A stretch of DNA of 64,000 nt from the NCBI GenBank assembly GCA_041694635.1, contig JBDNHI010000149.1:1-64000 (forward strand), written 5' to 3'. The notes beneath the pieces were generated by a model. The model was not told where the DNA came from and ran no database searches. It saw only the letters and a list, made by a program, of their open reading frames with translations. Source of the DNA: UBA969 sp041694635 (lineage in GTDB: Bacteria; Planctomycetota; Planctomycetia; Gemmatales; Gemmataceae). Positions 18,480-27,247 of the stretch are shown piece after piece. Numbering within the stretch: position 1 is the stretch's first letter; each line of letters begins with the position of its first letter. The position numbers were made by a program, and so were the translations under genes.

Positions 18480-18857
18480 CTATTTTGAATGAAAAGCTAG
18501 CAAGGTGCTAAGTTTTTCGATTACTTCATAAACTGGCACACCTAGCGTTTCGGCTAAGTCTTTTCCTGATTCACTAATCGCTCGGAATTCGATAACTTCC
18601 AATGGGGTGTTTAGCCTTTTTGATTCAGCCCTTAAACCGGGTGAACTTAGAACGATTAAAGCTGCGTGAACGGTAATGGATGCTTCAATGCTTTGGAAAC
18701 CTTGTTTGTTAAGCCATTCGCATTGTTGTTGTAAAATCGAATCAAACTTATCAGAAAAAGTAGCATCATCAATGGTGCCAGCTTTATAGCTTTTGAGTTG
18801 CCTAGAAAGAACCCTAGCAATTCTAGGTAAAACCAATTCCAACATTTTCTTGCTCAT
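18480..18857 (-). CDS. Hypothetical helical protein
   Basis: 125 residues, predicted largely helical and cytoplasmic, with no motif I recognise. AAGGA is well placed before the ATG. The sequence includes ISESGKDLAETLGVPVYEVIEKLS, a helix-turn-helix-like amphipathic pair, but this is not enough to call DNA binding. It ends two bases from the convergent neighbour. The ~295 bases upstream, to 19152, hold no recognised element. Confidence 0.6.
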   Translation of the reverse strand: MSKKMLELVLPRIARVLSRQLKSYKAGTIDDATFSDKFDSILQQQCEWLNKQGFQSIEASITVHAALIVLSSPGLRAESKRLNTPLEVIEFRAISESGKDLAETLGVPVYEVIEKLSTLLAFHSK

Positions 18858-19152
18858 AACTTAGTTCCTTAGATTAATACCGGACTTACTCGCTTGATTG
18901 TAATGTGAATCATTTAACTTCCCTAATAAAAGTTTAGCAAAAATTAAGATGATTAAGAAAAAGATGTTAAGAAAAACTGTTTAATACATTATTTCCGTTC
19001 CGGCAAAATCGATTCATATCAAAACAGCATTTATTCCTAACTAAAATACATTTTTGTTTTCGCAATAATTGTTTAATCATCTATAGTCTAAGATTATTGG
19101 CTGACCTATTTGTTAGAATAGGCAGATTGTTCCGATTTAAGGAGAGATTTTT

Positions 19153-20376
19153 ATGCATTCATTTTGTTTCTTGGCCACATTTTTTTCATTCGCCTTTGGT
19201 GCTGACCCTGTTCAGCCTTTAACCCCTCACCCTAATTGGAAAAAAACTGTAATTGATAAAGCTTTCCGTTCCGAAGGGGTTGCTGTTGCCGATGTTAATC
19301 AAGATGGCAAAATGGACATCCTTAATGGCGAAGCTTGGTATGAAGCGCCCGACTGGAAGGTTCACGAAATTAGAAAACCAGGAAACTATGGAGATGGCGA
19401 AAAAGGCTATAGTCAATCTTTTGCTTGCTGGGCTGATGATATTAATAAAGATGGTTTTCCTGATTTAATTGTAATTGGTTTTCCAGGGGCGCCTTGCCAT
19501 TGGTTTGAAAATCCCAAGGGCAAAGATGGTTATTGGAAACAACACGAAATCTGCAGTAGTGCTTGTAATGAAACTCCGATTTATGTTGATTTGATGGGCA
19601 ATGGGAAGAAAGTACTTTTGATGGGGACTCAGCCACCAAAGCAAGAAAATATGGGACAGATGGCCTTTTTTACTCCAAATGCAGAAGACCCTACTAAGAT
19701 TTGGACTTTGAACCCCATTAGCGAACTTAGTGCAAAAGGTAAGGAAATTCCCGGGACTTTTAAATATGCACACGGTTTGGGAATAGGTGATATTAATAAA
19801 GATGGAAAAATGGATGTGCTTTGCACAGGCGGTTGGTGGGAGCAACCCTCAAAAATAGAAGGTCAGCCTTGGATTTTCCACTCAACTAAAATAGGGGAAA
19901 ATTCCGCCGATATGTTTGTTTTTGATTTCGATGGTGATGGCCTAAACGATGTACTATCTAGCTCGGCACATAAATATGGAATTTGGTGGCATAAGCAAAA
20001 TAAAGGCGATTCAAAAGAGAATACTTTTAATTCTCGAGTTTTATTTCCTGATTTGGTTTCCGAAACCCACGCTATGCATTTTGTAGACTTGGATGGAGAC
20101 GGGGTTAAAGACCTAGTCACGGGAAAACGATTTTACTCTCACGGGAAGAGTGAACCCGGGGCACTTTTGCCCGCATATGTTTATATGCTAAAAGGAAGTA
20201 AAAGTGCAGATGGGATTACAAATTTTACCCCCATTGTTCTCGATAATAACTCTGGAATTGGAACCCAGTTCGCTATTGCAGATATAAATGGAGATGGAAC
20301 ATTGGATATAATTACATCGAATAAAAAAGGGACTTATCTTTTGGAGCAAATCAAAACTGGTGCAAAACCAAAGTAA
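19153..20376 (+). CDS. Secreted FG-GAP/VCBS-repeat protein
   Basis: 407 residues with a signal peptide (about residues 1-17) and at least six calcium-binding-type repeats of the DxNxDGxxD pattern (DVNQDGKMD, DINKDGFPD, DINKDGKMD, DFDGDGLND, DLDGDGVKD, DINGDGTLD). These fold as an integrin-like beta-propeller and are typically extracytoplasmic. Conserved tryptophan/EAPDW and HWFENP segments are characteristic of planctomycete members. The function is unknown; a sugar- or ligand-binding role is possible. A good ribosome-binding site (AAGGAG) precedes the ATG and a strong terminator follows, so the gene is monocistronic. Confidence 0.85.
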   Translation: MHSFCFLATFFSFAFGADPVQPLTPHPNWKKTVIDKAFRSEGVAVADVNQDGKMDILNGEAWYEAPDWKVHEIRKPGNYGDGEKGYSQSFACWADDINKDGFPDLIVIGFPGAPCHWFENPKGKDGYWKQHEICSSACNETPIYVDLMGNGKKVLLMGTQPPKQENMGQMAFFTPNAEDPTKIWTLNPISELSAKGKEIPGTFKYAHGLGIGDINKDGKMDVLCTGGWWEQPSKIEGQPWIFHSTKIGENSADMFVFDFDGDGLNDVLSSSAHKYGIWWHKQNKGDSKENTFNSRVLFPDLVSETHAMHFVDLDGDGVKDLVTGKRFYSHGKSEPGALLPAYVYMLKGSKSADGITNFTPIVLDNNSGIGTQFAIADINGDGTLDIITSNKKGTYLLEQIKTGAKPK

Positions 20377-20398
20377 CAGTTTACAAGTTTTAATTACA

Positions 20399-20433
20399 AA
20401 AAAGGCCCTGTATTTAGCAGGGCCTTTTTGTTT
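20399..20433 (+). terminator. Intrinsic terminator after the VCBS gene
   Basis: A perfect 12-bp stem, AAAAAGGCCCTG (20399-20410) with CAGGGCCTTTTT (20418-20429), and a 7-base loop, with T-rich sequence after it. It is close to symmetrical, so it may also terminate transcription of the minus-strand gene ending at 20494. Confidence 0.85.
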
Positions 20434-20493
20434 TGAATTAAACAAATATCATACTTACCCGTCTTTTTGTTCTATCTAAAAATTATGATGAAA

Positions 20494-20748
20494 TTAAGTT
20501 TTAACTTCATCTTCGGGTGTTTCATCGTTTTCAATTAATACTTCTTCTGACTCAATTTCATCATCCGAGAGAGGTGGCCAGTTTCGATCCATTCCTTCCT
20601 CGGTTATTTTTTCTAAAGTCATATCGTCAATTTGAAATTCAGCAATGATGACTTTCTTTGATTCCCTTACGCCTTTGCTATCTTGTAAGTTTACAAGCTT
20701 AAGGAAAATTTCTTGTCTTTGCACAAGAGGAATTGTTTTAAATTGCAT
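20494..20748 (-). CDS. Small acidic hypothetical protein
   Basis: 84 residues from the ATG at 20748, chosen because AAGGGGACGG lies just upstream; a GTG at 20805 would add 19 residues. The N-terminal part (MQFKTIPLVQRQEIFLKLVN) is ordinary helix and strand. The C-terminal ~30 residues are strongly acidic (Asp/Glu-rich). No family is recognised. The gene stands alone between two plus-strand genes and could be terminated by the symmetrical hairpin at 20399-20433. Confidence 0.55.
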   Translation of the reverse strand: MQFKTIPLVQRQEIFLKLVNLQDSKGVRESKKVIIAEFQIDDMTLEKITEEGMDRNWPPLSDDEIESEEVLIENDETPEDEVKT

Positions 20749-20879
20749 AACCGTCCCCTTCCCTAAGGAATCAATAACCACAATTGGAATTATAGCCAAA
20801 TTCACTAACTGTAAAGCGAATTCTAGATTAAAACAGTAAAAAGGTTTGAATCGATGAAACTTTACCGAGGAAAATGGAT

Positions 20880-22202
20880 ATGTTTAAGTTTCAACAATTT
20901 CTAATGTTTGGAATTCTTCTTCTAGTAATTGTTGTGTTTCAAGCAAAAGGCCAAGAATTATCAACCGACTTAATTTCTAAACAAACTTCAAGTTTGATGA
21001 AGTTTTATGAAAACCTTCACGCAAACCCCGAACTTTCATTTCAAGAATACAAGACTGCATCGATTCTTGCGGGTGAGTTAAAAAAACTTGGATTCGAAGT
21101 GAAAGAAAAAATTGGAAGAACCGGAGTAGTTGGGGTATTTCGCAACGGTGTTGGCCCTACTGTTCTCGTTAGAACCGATATGGATGCACTACCTGTTCTA
21201 GAAAATACCAAATTGGCATTTGCTAGTAAAGCCGTCGCACGAAATGATAAAGGATTGGATACTGGAGTGATGCACGCTTGTGGCCACGATTTGCATATGA
21301 CAAATTGGGTGGGAGCTGCGCAAATACTTGTATCTATCAAACAGCAATGGGTTGGCACTTTAGTGTTTATTGCCCAACCTGCAGAGGAAATAGGTGCTGG
21401 TGCTAAGGCGATGTTAGAAGATGGATTATTCGTAAATTTTCCTAAGCCTGATTTTTGTATCGCACTTCATTGCGACGCTGCAAAGCCCGCTGGAACAATT
21501 GGTATTTGTGAAGGTATTGCTTGTGCTAATGTCGATTCAATCGATATTTTGGTGAAAGGCAAGGGAGGGCACGGGGCTGCTCCACATACGACAGTTGATC
21601 CAATCGTTCTTGCAGCCAGAATTATCCTTGATTTGCAAACCTTGGTTAGCCGAGAGGTTAATCCCCTTGACCCTGCAGTTGTTACGGTAGGGTCAATTCA
21701 TGGTGGCACTAAACATAATATTATTCCAAGTGAAGTCAGACTTCAACTAACGGTGAGAACGATGAAGGAAGAGGTAAGAAAACAGGTATTGGAAGGGATA
21801 GATCGGATTACGAAATCAGCGGCATTAGGTGCCAACGCACCCGAACCAGAAATCAGAAAAAGACTTGATGAGTCGATTCCATCCTTATCAAATGATGTTG
21901 TTTTAACACGAAGGTTGAAAAAAGTTTGGGAAGAAAAGATGGGCAAAGAAGTGGTTACGATTCGAGAACCAGTTATGGGCGGGGAAGACTTTAGCCTCTA
22001 TGCCCGCGCAGGGGTACCCTCTTGTATGTTATTTTTAGGAACTGTTTCGAAGAAAAAATATGGGGAATTCCAATTAAATAGGAACGCCTCACTACCATCT
22101 TTGCATTCGGAATATTATCACCCCGAGATGCCAAGTTCTTTGCAAACAGGACTAAATGCAACCGTATTGGCAGTTTTGGAACTTACCAAGAAACGGGATT
22201 AA
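20880..22202 (+). CDS. Exported M20 family amidohydrolase (hippurate/N-acyl-amino-acid hydrolase type)
   Basis: About 440 residues. An N-terminal hydrophobic signal (FLMFGILLLVIVVFQAKG) is unusual for this mostly cytoplasmic family and suggests an exported enzyme. The metal-binding motif HACGHDLHM, the AEEIGAG segment with the catalytic/ligand glutamates, and HGGTKHNIIP and GGEDFSLYA toward the end are intact, so the di-metal hydrolase should be active on N-acyl amino acids. The dimerisation domain lies in the middle (KGKGGHGAAPHTTVDP). A start at 20874 is equally possible. The stop overlaps the stop of the convergent DegT-family gene by four bases. Confidence 0.88.
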   Translation: MFKFQQFLMFGILLLVIVVFQAKGQELSTDLISKQTSSLMKFYENLHANPELSFQEYKTASILAGELKKLGFEVKEKIGRTGVVGVFRNGVGPTVLVRTDMDALPVLENTKLAFASKAVARNDKGLDTGVMHACGHDLHMTNWVGAAQILVSIKQQWVGTLVFIAQPAEEIGAGAKAMLEDGLFVNFPKPDFCIALHCDAAKPAGTIGICEGIACANVDSIDILVKGKGGHGAAPHTTVDPIVLAARIILDLQTLVSREVNPLDPAVVTVGSIHGGTKHNIIPSEVRLQLTVRTMKEEVRKQVLEGIDRITKSAALGANAPEPEIRKRLDESIPSLSNDVVLTRRLKKVWEEKMGKEVVTIREPVMGGEDFSLYARAGVPSCMLFLGTVSKKKYGEFQLNRNASLPSLHSEYYHPEMPSSLQTGLNATVLAVLELTKKRD

Positions 22203-23356
22203 GCTGCTTTTTTAACTTTCTGCCTGAGGTAAGACGAAATAACCTGAATAACTCTACGTTGTTGTTCCACGGTAATTTCAGGGAACATTGGTAGAGCCAT
22301 CACTTCGCCACAAGCTGTTTCACTAGTAGGGAAATCGCCTATATTATGGCCTAGAAACTGAAGACATTCTTGAAGGTGCAAAGGAAGAGGGTAATAAATC
22401 TCGCAGCCAACTTTTTCAGAACGAAGGTATTGAACTAGCGCATCTCTTTCGCCACCCGCCACCCTAACCACATATTGGTTGAAAGTGTGATTGCGATTCG
22501 ATTTTCGAACAGGTTTTTTAAGAAACCCGCCTAAATGCTCTTCGTCGATAATCGAGTCATAACGCTTGGCAGCTTCTTGGCGTTGAATAAGCCATTGCTC
22601 GAGATAAGCCATTTTCACATTACAGAAAGCGGCTTGAATTGCATCCATTCTCGCATTCCAACCAATGTACTTGTGGAAGTACTTAGGTTCCATTCCATGA
22701 ACACGCAAGCAGCTCATTTTGTTGGCCCATTCGGAGTCGTTCGTGACGACCATACCACCTTCGCCAAAAGCGCCAAGGTTTTTGGTTGGATAAAAGCTAA
22801 GGCAAGCAAGGGCCCCTAGGCTACCAGACTTCTTGCCCTGATACTCCGCCCCAAGTGACTGGGCTCCATCTTCGATTACTAACAGATTATGTGCCTGAGC
22901 AATGCGCCAAATAGGTTCCATATCTGCACATTGACCAAAAAGGTGAACGGGCATAATGGCTTTGGTTCGTGAAGTAATTTTGTTTTCGATTTGCAGTGGG
23001 TCGATGTTAAAAGTTGCATAATCAATGTCTGCGAAGACAGGTTTAGCACCTAATCTGCAAATTGCACCTGCGGTAGCAAAGAAGGTAAAAGGTGGAATAA
23101 TAACTTCGTCACCGGGCCCGATGTCTGCAGCGGAAAGTGCCAAAAGAAGCGCATCGCTGCCAGAATTACAGCTGACACCATAGTTTACCGAGCAAAACTT
23201 TGCTACAGATTCTTCAAACTTTGTAACTTCGGGGCCAAGGATTGCCTGACCAGAAGCTAAAACTCTTAAAGCTGCTGCTTCAAGTTCAATTTTGATGTTT
23301 TTGTATTGTGCTTGTAAATCGCACAAAGGAATGCCGCCTTGAATTATATCTGCCAT
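22199..23356 (-). CDS. DegT/DnrJ/EryC1/StrS-family PLP aminotransferase
   Basis: 385 residues, standard length. The PLP lysine is K192 in the conserved FYPTKNLGAFGEGG segment. GVSCNSGSDALLLAL (phosphate binding), IEDGAQSLGA and a C-terminal substrate-recognition region are also present. These enzymes aminate 3- or 4-keto nucleotide sugars for surface polysaccharides. An unusually good ribosome-binding site (GGAGG) precedes the ATG. A GT2 glycosyltransferase begins divergently ~190 bases away, which fits a glycan context, but the particular sugar cannot be told. Confidence 0.93.
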   Translation of the reverse strand: MADIIQGGIPLCDLQAQYKNIKIELEAAALRVLASGQAILGPEVTKFEESVAKFCSVNYGVSCNSGSDALLLALSAADIGPGDEVIIPPFTFFATAGAICRLGAKPVFADIDYATFNIDPLQIENKITSRTKAIMPVHLFGQCADMEPIWRIAQAHNLLVIEDGAQSLGAEYQGKKSGSLGALACLSFYPTKNLGAFGEGGMVVTNDSEWANKMSCLRVHGMEPKYFHKYIGWNARMDAIQAAFCNVKMAYLEQWLIQRQEAAKRYDSIIDEEHLGGFLKKPVRKSNRNHTFNQYVVRVAGGERDALVQYLRSEKVGCEIYYPLPLHLQECLQFLGHNIGDFPTSETACGEVMALPMFPEITVEQQRRVIQVISSYLRQKVKKAA

Positions 23357-23547
23357 TTTCTGTTCCCCTCCTTGGGAATTAAAGCTTATCTTTTTCTAGC
23401 ATCGATACTAAAGAGGCTTGATTTAGACAAATTTAGGATTTTGCCAATTTTGTGTCAATCCCAGCAGAGATATTCCCCTTTGAGCTTGACCAATACCAAG
23501 GTATTTACCGATAAATAAATTCATACTTAACTCGCAAGGAATAATTA

Positions 23548-24372
23548 ATGCATCAAGGTAATGAACAAGGTTCACCAACCGCGGAAAATGTTGAAAACCA
23601 CAACGCTCAGGTTGGTAAGTTAGCAGAGATGATTGGTTTGCACAATTGTAGGGCTTTAGGGATTTACCCCATCCCTCCCAACTTCAAGCTCTCTGTTGTG
23701 ATTCCCGTTTATAACGAAAAACGTTGGATCGAAGAAGTTTTACGCAGGGTTAGGCAAATCCCGATTCCTATGGAAATTATTCTTATTGATGATTTAAGTA
23801 CCGATGGAACCAGAGAAATGCTTGGCCAGTTAGCAGATGAAAACACCAAAATTATTTATAAGGATGTTAATCAGGGTAAGGGAGCCGCCCTTAGGGATGG
23901 TTTTAAACAATGCACAGGTGATGTCATTATTATTCAAGATGCAGACTTAGAATACGACCCAAATGATTATCCTTCTTTGCTTCAGCCGATAATTGAAAAT
24001 AAAGCGGATATTGTATTTGGTTCGCGGTTTATTGGAGAAAAGCATCAGGTGCTATATTTTTGGCATATGATAACAAATAAAATCCTTACTATTTTATCGA
24101 ATATGTTTACGAATTTAAATCTCACCGATATGGAAACTTGTTACAAAGTATTTCGAAAAGAAGTACTCGATGGTATGGTATTAAAGTCGAATCGTTTCGG
24201 ATTCGAACCAGAATTCAGCGCTAAAATAGCGAATAAGAAGAAACCAGCGTGGCGGATTTTTGAAGTGCCCGTAAGTTATTCAGGCCGTACCTACGAGGAA
24301 GGCAAAAAAATCGGTCTCAAGGACGGTTTTAACGCACTTTATTGTATCATTCGTTACAAATTCTTTAACTAA
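23548..24372 (+). CDS. Family 2 glycosyltransferase (polyprenyl-phosphate sugar transferase type)
   Basis: 274 residues. A GT-A fold begins at about residue 47 (KLSVVIPVYNEKRWIEEVL), with nucleotide-binding DDLSTDGT and the metal-binding QDADLEYDP (D131-D133). The later FGSRFIGE and METCYKVFRKE segments are typical of dolichyl/undecaprenyl-phosphate mannose or glucose synthase-like enzymes. There is no membrane domain after the catalytic part. The first ~45 residues are extra to the family. AAGGA precedes the ATG. Probably acts at the inner face of the cytoplasmic membrane, loading a lipid carrier. Confidence 0.88.
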   Translation: MHQGNEQGSPTAENVENHNAQVGKLAEMIGLHNCRALGIYPIPPNFKLSVVIPVYNEKRWIEEVLRRVRQIPIPMEIILIDDLSTDGTREMLGQLADENTKIIYKDVNQGKGAALRDGFKQCTGDVIIIQDADLEYDPNDYPSLLQPIIENKADIVFGSRFIGEKHQVLYFWHMITNKILTILSNMFTNLNLTDMETCYKVFRKEVLDGMVLKSNRFGFEPEFSAKIANKKKPAWRIFEVPVSYSGRTYEEGKKIGLKDGFNALYCIIRYKFFN

Positions 24373-24385
24373 AACTTTATGTTTA

Positions 24386-25768
24386 CTAAAATTCTGCGTT
24401 GCCGGGGGTTCTCGGGTAAGGAATTACATCTCGTATATTCTGCATTCCAGTAATAAATTGTACACATCTTTCCAACCCTAGTCCAAAACCAGCGTGTGGT
24501 ACACCTCCAAACCTTCTTAAGTCGAGGTACCACCAGTAGTCTGCTGTGTTTAATCCCGCCGCCTTCATCCTAGTTTCTAATACATCAAGCCTATCTTCTC
24601 TTTGGCTTCCCCCAATAATCTCGCCAATTCTTGGTACCAGTACATCCATAGCTCGAACAGTCTTATCATCCTCATTAAGGCGCATATAAAAAGCTTTTAT
24701 TTCTTTAGGATAATCATAAAGGATGACAGGGCCGTTGAAATGTTTTTCAGCAAGGAAACGCTCGTGCTCGGACTGTAAATCTTTGCCCCAAGCCACTTCA
24801 AACTCGAAAGTTTGCCCACTATTTTTCAAAATAGTCACTGCATCGGTATAGGAAAGTCGCTTGAATTCTTTAGTTAAAACGAGTTCAAGGTTTGCAATCA
24901 AGCCTTTTTCAATTCGTTCTTCAAAGAACTGCATATCTTCGCCACAATGGTTTAAAGCATCTTGAATGATTCTTTTGATAAATGCTTCAGAAAGATCCAT
25001 GTTTTGAATAATATCGTTAAATGCAACTTCGGGTTCGACCATCCAAAACTCAGCAAGATGTCTGGATGTGTTGGAATTTTCAGCTCGAAAAGTAGGGCCA
25101 AAAGTGTAGATTTTGCCTAAAGCACAGGCATAAGTTTCGCCTTCCAATTGCCCACTTACGGTAAGGAAAACAGGTTTCCCAAAAAAGTCGTCCGAAGACC
25201 TTGGAGTAATTTTAGGGTTTTGAAAATCGAGTGTTGTCACTCGAAACATATGCCCTGCCCCTTCGCAATCACTCGGTGTAATAATAGGCGTATTAATGTA
25301 AAGAAAACCTTGTTCCTGAAAAAAGTCATGGATCGATTTGCAAATCTGATTTCGAACCCTAGCAACTGCACCGAATGTATTAGTTCTGGCTCGAAGATGA
25401 GCTTGGCTTCTCAAGAATTCAAAGGTATGCCCTTTTTTTTGCATCGTGTAGGTGGCTGCATCGGCCCAGCCAATGATTTCGATTGAATCAGCGACAAGTT
25501 CCGTTTGTTGGCCCTTTGCGGGGGAAGCCTGAAGACTTCCTAAAATGACAACGCTACAACCGGTGCCAATCTTTAAAATTTCGGATTCGTAGTTTGTTAA
25601 AGTATTATTTGCGATAACTTGAAGATTACCAAAACTGGAACCGTCATTTATTTCCAGAAAGCTAAAACCGCCTTTTGAATCGCGACGGGTTCGAACCCAG
25701 CCTTTTATTATTAGCTTTTTCCCAACAGATTCGGCTTTCCTTGCGGTTGCAACACATTCTATGGTCAT
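24386..25768 (-). CDS. asnS: Asparaginyl-tRNA synthetase
   Basis: 460 residues, full length. The N-terminal OB-fold anticodon-binding domain (GWVRTRRDSKGGFSFLEINDGS) is followed by a class IIb catalytic core with motif 2 (FRAENSNTSRHLAEFWMVEPE region) and motif 3 (GGVPHAGFGLGLERCVQF). The AsnRS-specific rather than AspRS-type arrangement is clear. It attaches asparagine to tRNA-Asn in the cytoplasm. GGAGG lies well placed before the ATG. It ends 13 bases from the convergent glycosyltransferase. Confidence 0.97.
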   Translation of the reverse strand: MTIECVATARKAESVGKKLIIKGWVRTRRDSKGGFSFLEINDGSSFGNLQVIANNTLTNYESEILKIGTGCSVVILGSLQASPAKGQQTELVADSIEIIGWADAATYTMQKKGHTFEFLRSQAHLRARTNTFGAVARVRNQICKSIHDFFQEQGFLYINTPIITPSDCEGAGHMFRVTTLDFQNPKITPRSSDDFFGKPVFLTVSGQLEGETYACALGKIYTFGPTFRAENSNTSRHLAEFWMVEPEVAFNDIIQNMDLSEAFIKRIIQDALNHCGEDMQFFEERIEKGLIANLELVLTKEFKRLSYTDAVTILKNSGQTFEFEVAWGKDLQSEHERFLAEKHFNGPVILYDYPKEIKAFYMRLNEDDKTVRAMDVLVPRIGEIIGGSQREDRLDVLETRMKAAGLNTADYWWYLDLRRFGGVPHAGFGLGLERCVQFITGMQNIRDVIPYPRTPGNAEF

Positions 25769-25796
25769 AATGAAGCCTCCAAGAATCTATGTAACA

Positions 25797-25822
25797 ATAA
25801 AAACACCCGGAAATAGTTCCGG
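25797..25822 (-). terminator. Intrinsic terminator of the small minus-strand gene
   Basis: A perfect 9-bp stem CACCCGGAA/TTCCGGGTG with a 4-base loop. In the minus direction it is followed by a run of T residues. It separates the DUF6800-like gene from asnS. Confidence 0.8.
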
Positions 25823-25852
25823 GTGCAAGTTGTTTTAACAGTTGTAAGCAAA

Positions 25853-26014
25853 TTAGTTGACGGGTTCAACCCACCAAGGACTTGCAGCCTTAATTTTTTT
25901 GATAATCTCGTCTTTTTCGCGATTATCTTTGGCAGCAGCAAGCTTTTCTTTAAGCTTGTTCATTTTTTTCTTTCTTCGATACCGACGATCTAATTCAATT
26001 CTTCGCTCAACCAT
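25853..26014 (-). CDS. Small conserved planctomycete protein (DUF6800-like)
   Basis: 53 residues, too short for most gene callers. The start is MVERRIELDRRYRRKKK, followed by Lys-rich helix and a SPWWVEPVN end. This matches from memory the DUF6800 family of ~55-residue proteins widespread in planctomycetes; the role is unknown. GGAGG is 9 bases before the ATG and a strong terminator follows, both of which support a real gene. It is very basic and probably helical, possibly nucleic-acid or ribosome associated, but this is inference. Confidence 0.75.
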   Translation of the reverse strand: MVERRIELDRRYRRKKKMNKLKEKLAAAKDNREKDEIIKKIKAASPWWVEPVN

Positions 26015-26076
26015 GGAACTAAAGCCTCCGATATAAGGGTAATCCTTGTCATTTTAAGTATTATACAAAAAAATTG

Positions 26077-27099
26077 CTAGGAAATAAGCCCCTCCATAGG
26101 ACTTGAAGCTTGGGCGTAAAGCTTTTTTGGAATTCTCCCCGCAAGGTATGATAGCCTACCAGCAATACAAGCATAGTGCATAGCCAAAGCCATATGTTTA
26201 GGAAATTTTGCACCAGCAATTGCAGTATTTAGCAAAACTCCATCACAGCCAAGCTCCATAGCCTTAGCAACATCGCTTGCAGAACCTACTCCTGCATCAA
26301 CAATAACAGGGTAATCTTTATTTTCACTTTTTAGAAATTCGAGAATAATCCTTATATTATTGGGGTTTAAAATACCTTGCCCACTACCAATAGGGCTTCC
26401 TGCGGGCATAACGCTGGTAGCGCCTGCTTTTTGTAAATTTCTTGCAGCTATAGGGTCATCGCTTGTGTAAGCAAGAACTTGAAATCCGTCATTCACAAGG
26501 ATTTCTGTAGCTCGAAGAGTTTCCAATGGGTCGGGAAGAAGGGTTTTGGGGTCTCCCAAGCATTCAAGCTTAATCCATTCTGAACCAGGATTTTCAAGGT
26601 TTCTTAGTAACTCTCTGCCAAGTCTTGCGTGCCTAACCGCGTCCTCTGCGGAATAACAACCAGCGGTATTGGGAAGAATAATAAGTTTTTTTAAATCGAG
26701 AAAATCGAGAATACTGCGCCCTTCTTTGTCTACTAGGCGTTCTCTTCGAACTGCAACGGTTGTGACTTCGCATTCACTGAGGTCTAGGCATTGCTTCATT
26801 AATTCTAGAGTGGAATATTTTCCTGTGCCAGTGATGAGCCTATTTTTGAATTCAAATTTGCCAATTTTTAAAGGCGTATCCACAAGATTAGTTTCTCCAC
26901 TTCCGCCACCTACTAAAGTAACAATTTCCAAGTTATCACCCTCTTTTAAGGAATTCTGGTTGTGTTCTATCAGGGGAATTACCTTCCTGTTAAGTTCAAC
27001 AGCAACCTTTTTGCTATCTAGATTAAGAAAGATTAAAAGTTCTGAAATGTTTATGAAACTCGGTATCTTTTGCACTTCGCCGTTAATGGTGATATTCAT
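26077..27099 (-). CDS. thiSG: Fused sulfur-carrier ThiS and thiazole synthase ThiG
   Basis: About 340 residues. The first ~66 residues are ThiS (starts MNITINGEVQ, ends VTLVGGG with the Gly-Gly at 64-66). The rest is ThiG (KNRLITGTGKY, EWIKLE with the Schiff-base lysine, and GIGSASDVAKAMELGCDG-like TIM-barrel ends, here read as GVGSASDVAKAMELGCDG). Together they form the thiazole moiety of thiamine using sulfur delivered as a ThiS thiocarboxylate. The ATG at 27099 is preferred over an upstream TTG. Fused forms are known. No other thi genes or TPP-riboswitch-like sequence were seen nearby. Confidence 0.93.
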   Translation of the reverse strand: MNITINGEVQKIPSFINISELLIFLNLDSKKVAVELNRKVIPLIEHNQNSLKEGDNLEIVTLVGGGSGETNLVDTPLKIGKFEFKNRLITGTGKYSTLELMKQCLDLSECEVTTVAVRRERLVDKEGRSILDFLDLKKLIILPNTAGCYSAEDAVRHARLGRELLRNLENPGSEWIKLECLGDPKTLLPDPLETLRATEILVNDGFQVLAYTSDDPIAARNLQKAGATSVMPAGSPIGSGQGILNPNNIRIILEFLKSENKDYPVIVDAGVGSASDVAKAMELGCDGVLLNTAIAGAKFPKHMALAMHYACIAGRLSYLAGRIPKKLYAQASSPMEGLIS

Positions 27100-27247
27100 A
27101 ATCAATAGCCTCAAAATACTTTTAGCACTTTTGTCTGAAAATAGACTGGTATTTTTACTTCTCTTCCTAAGGGCATCATATGATAATCTATGGTTGTAAA
27201 GGTAAGAATTTTTACCCTAATGCTATTTTGCTTTGTCTGGAAAAACT

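Noticed and set aside
27100..27247. TPP riboswitch upstream of thiSG
   Set aside because: No CUGAGA-type or other conserved TPP element is visible on the minus strand upstream of the start.
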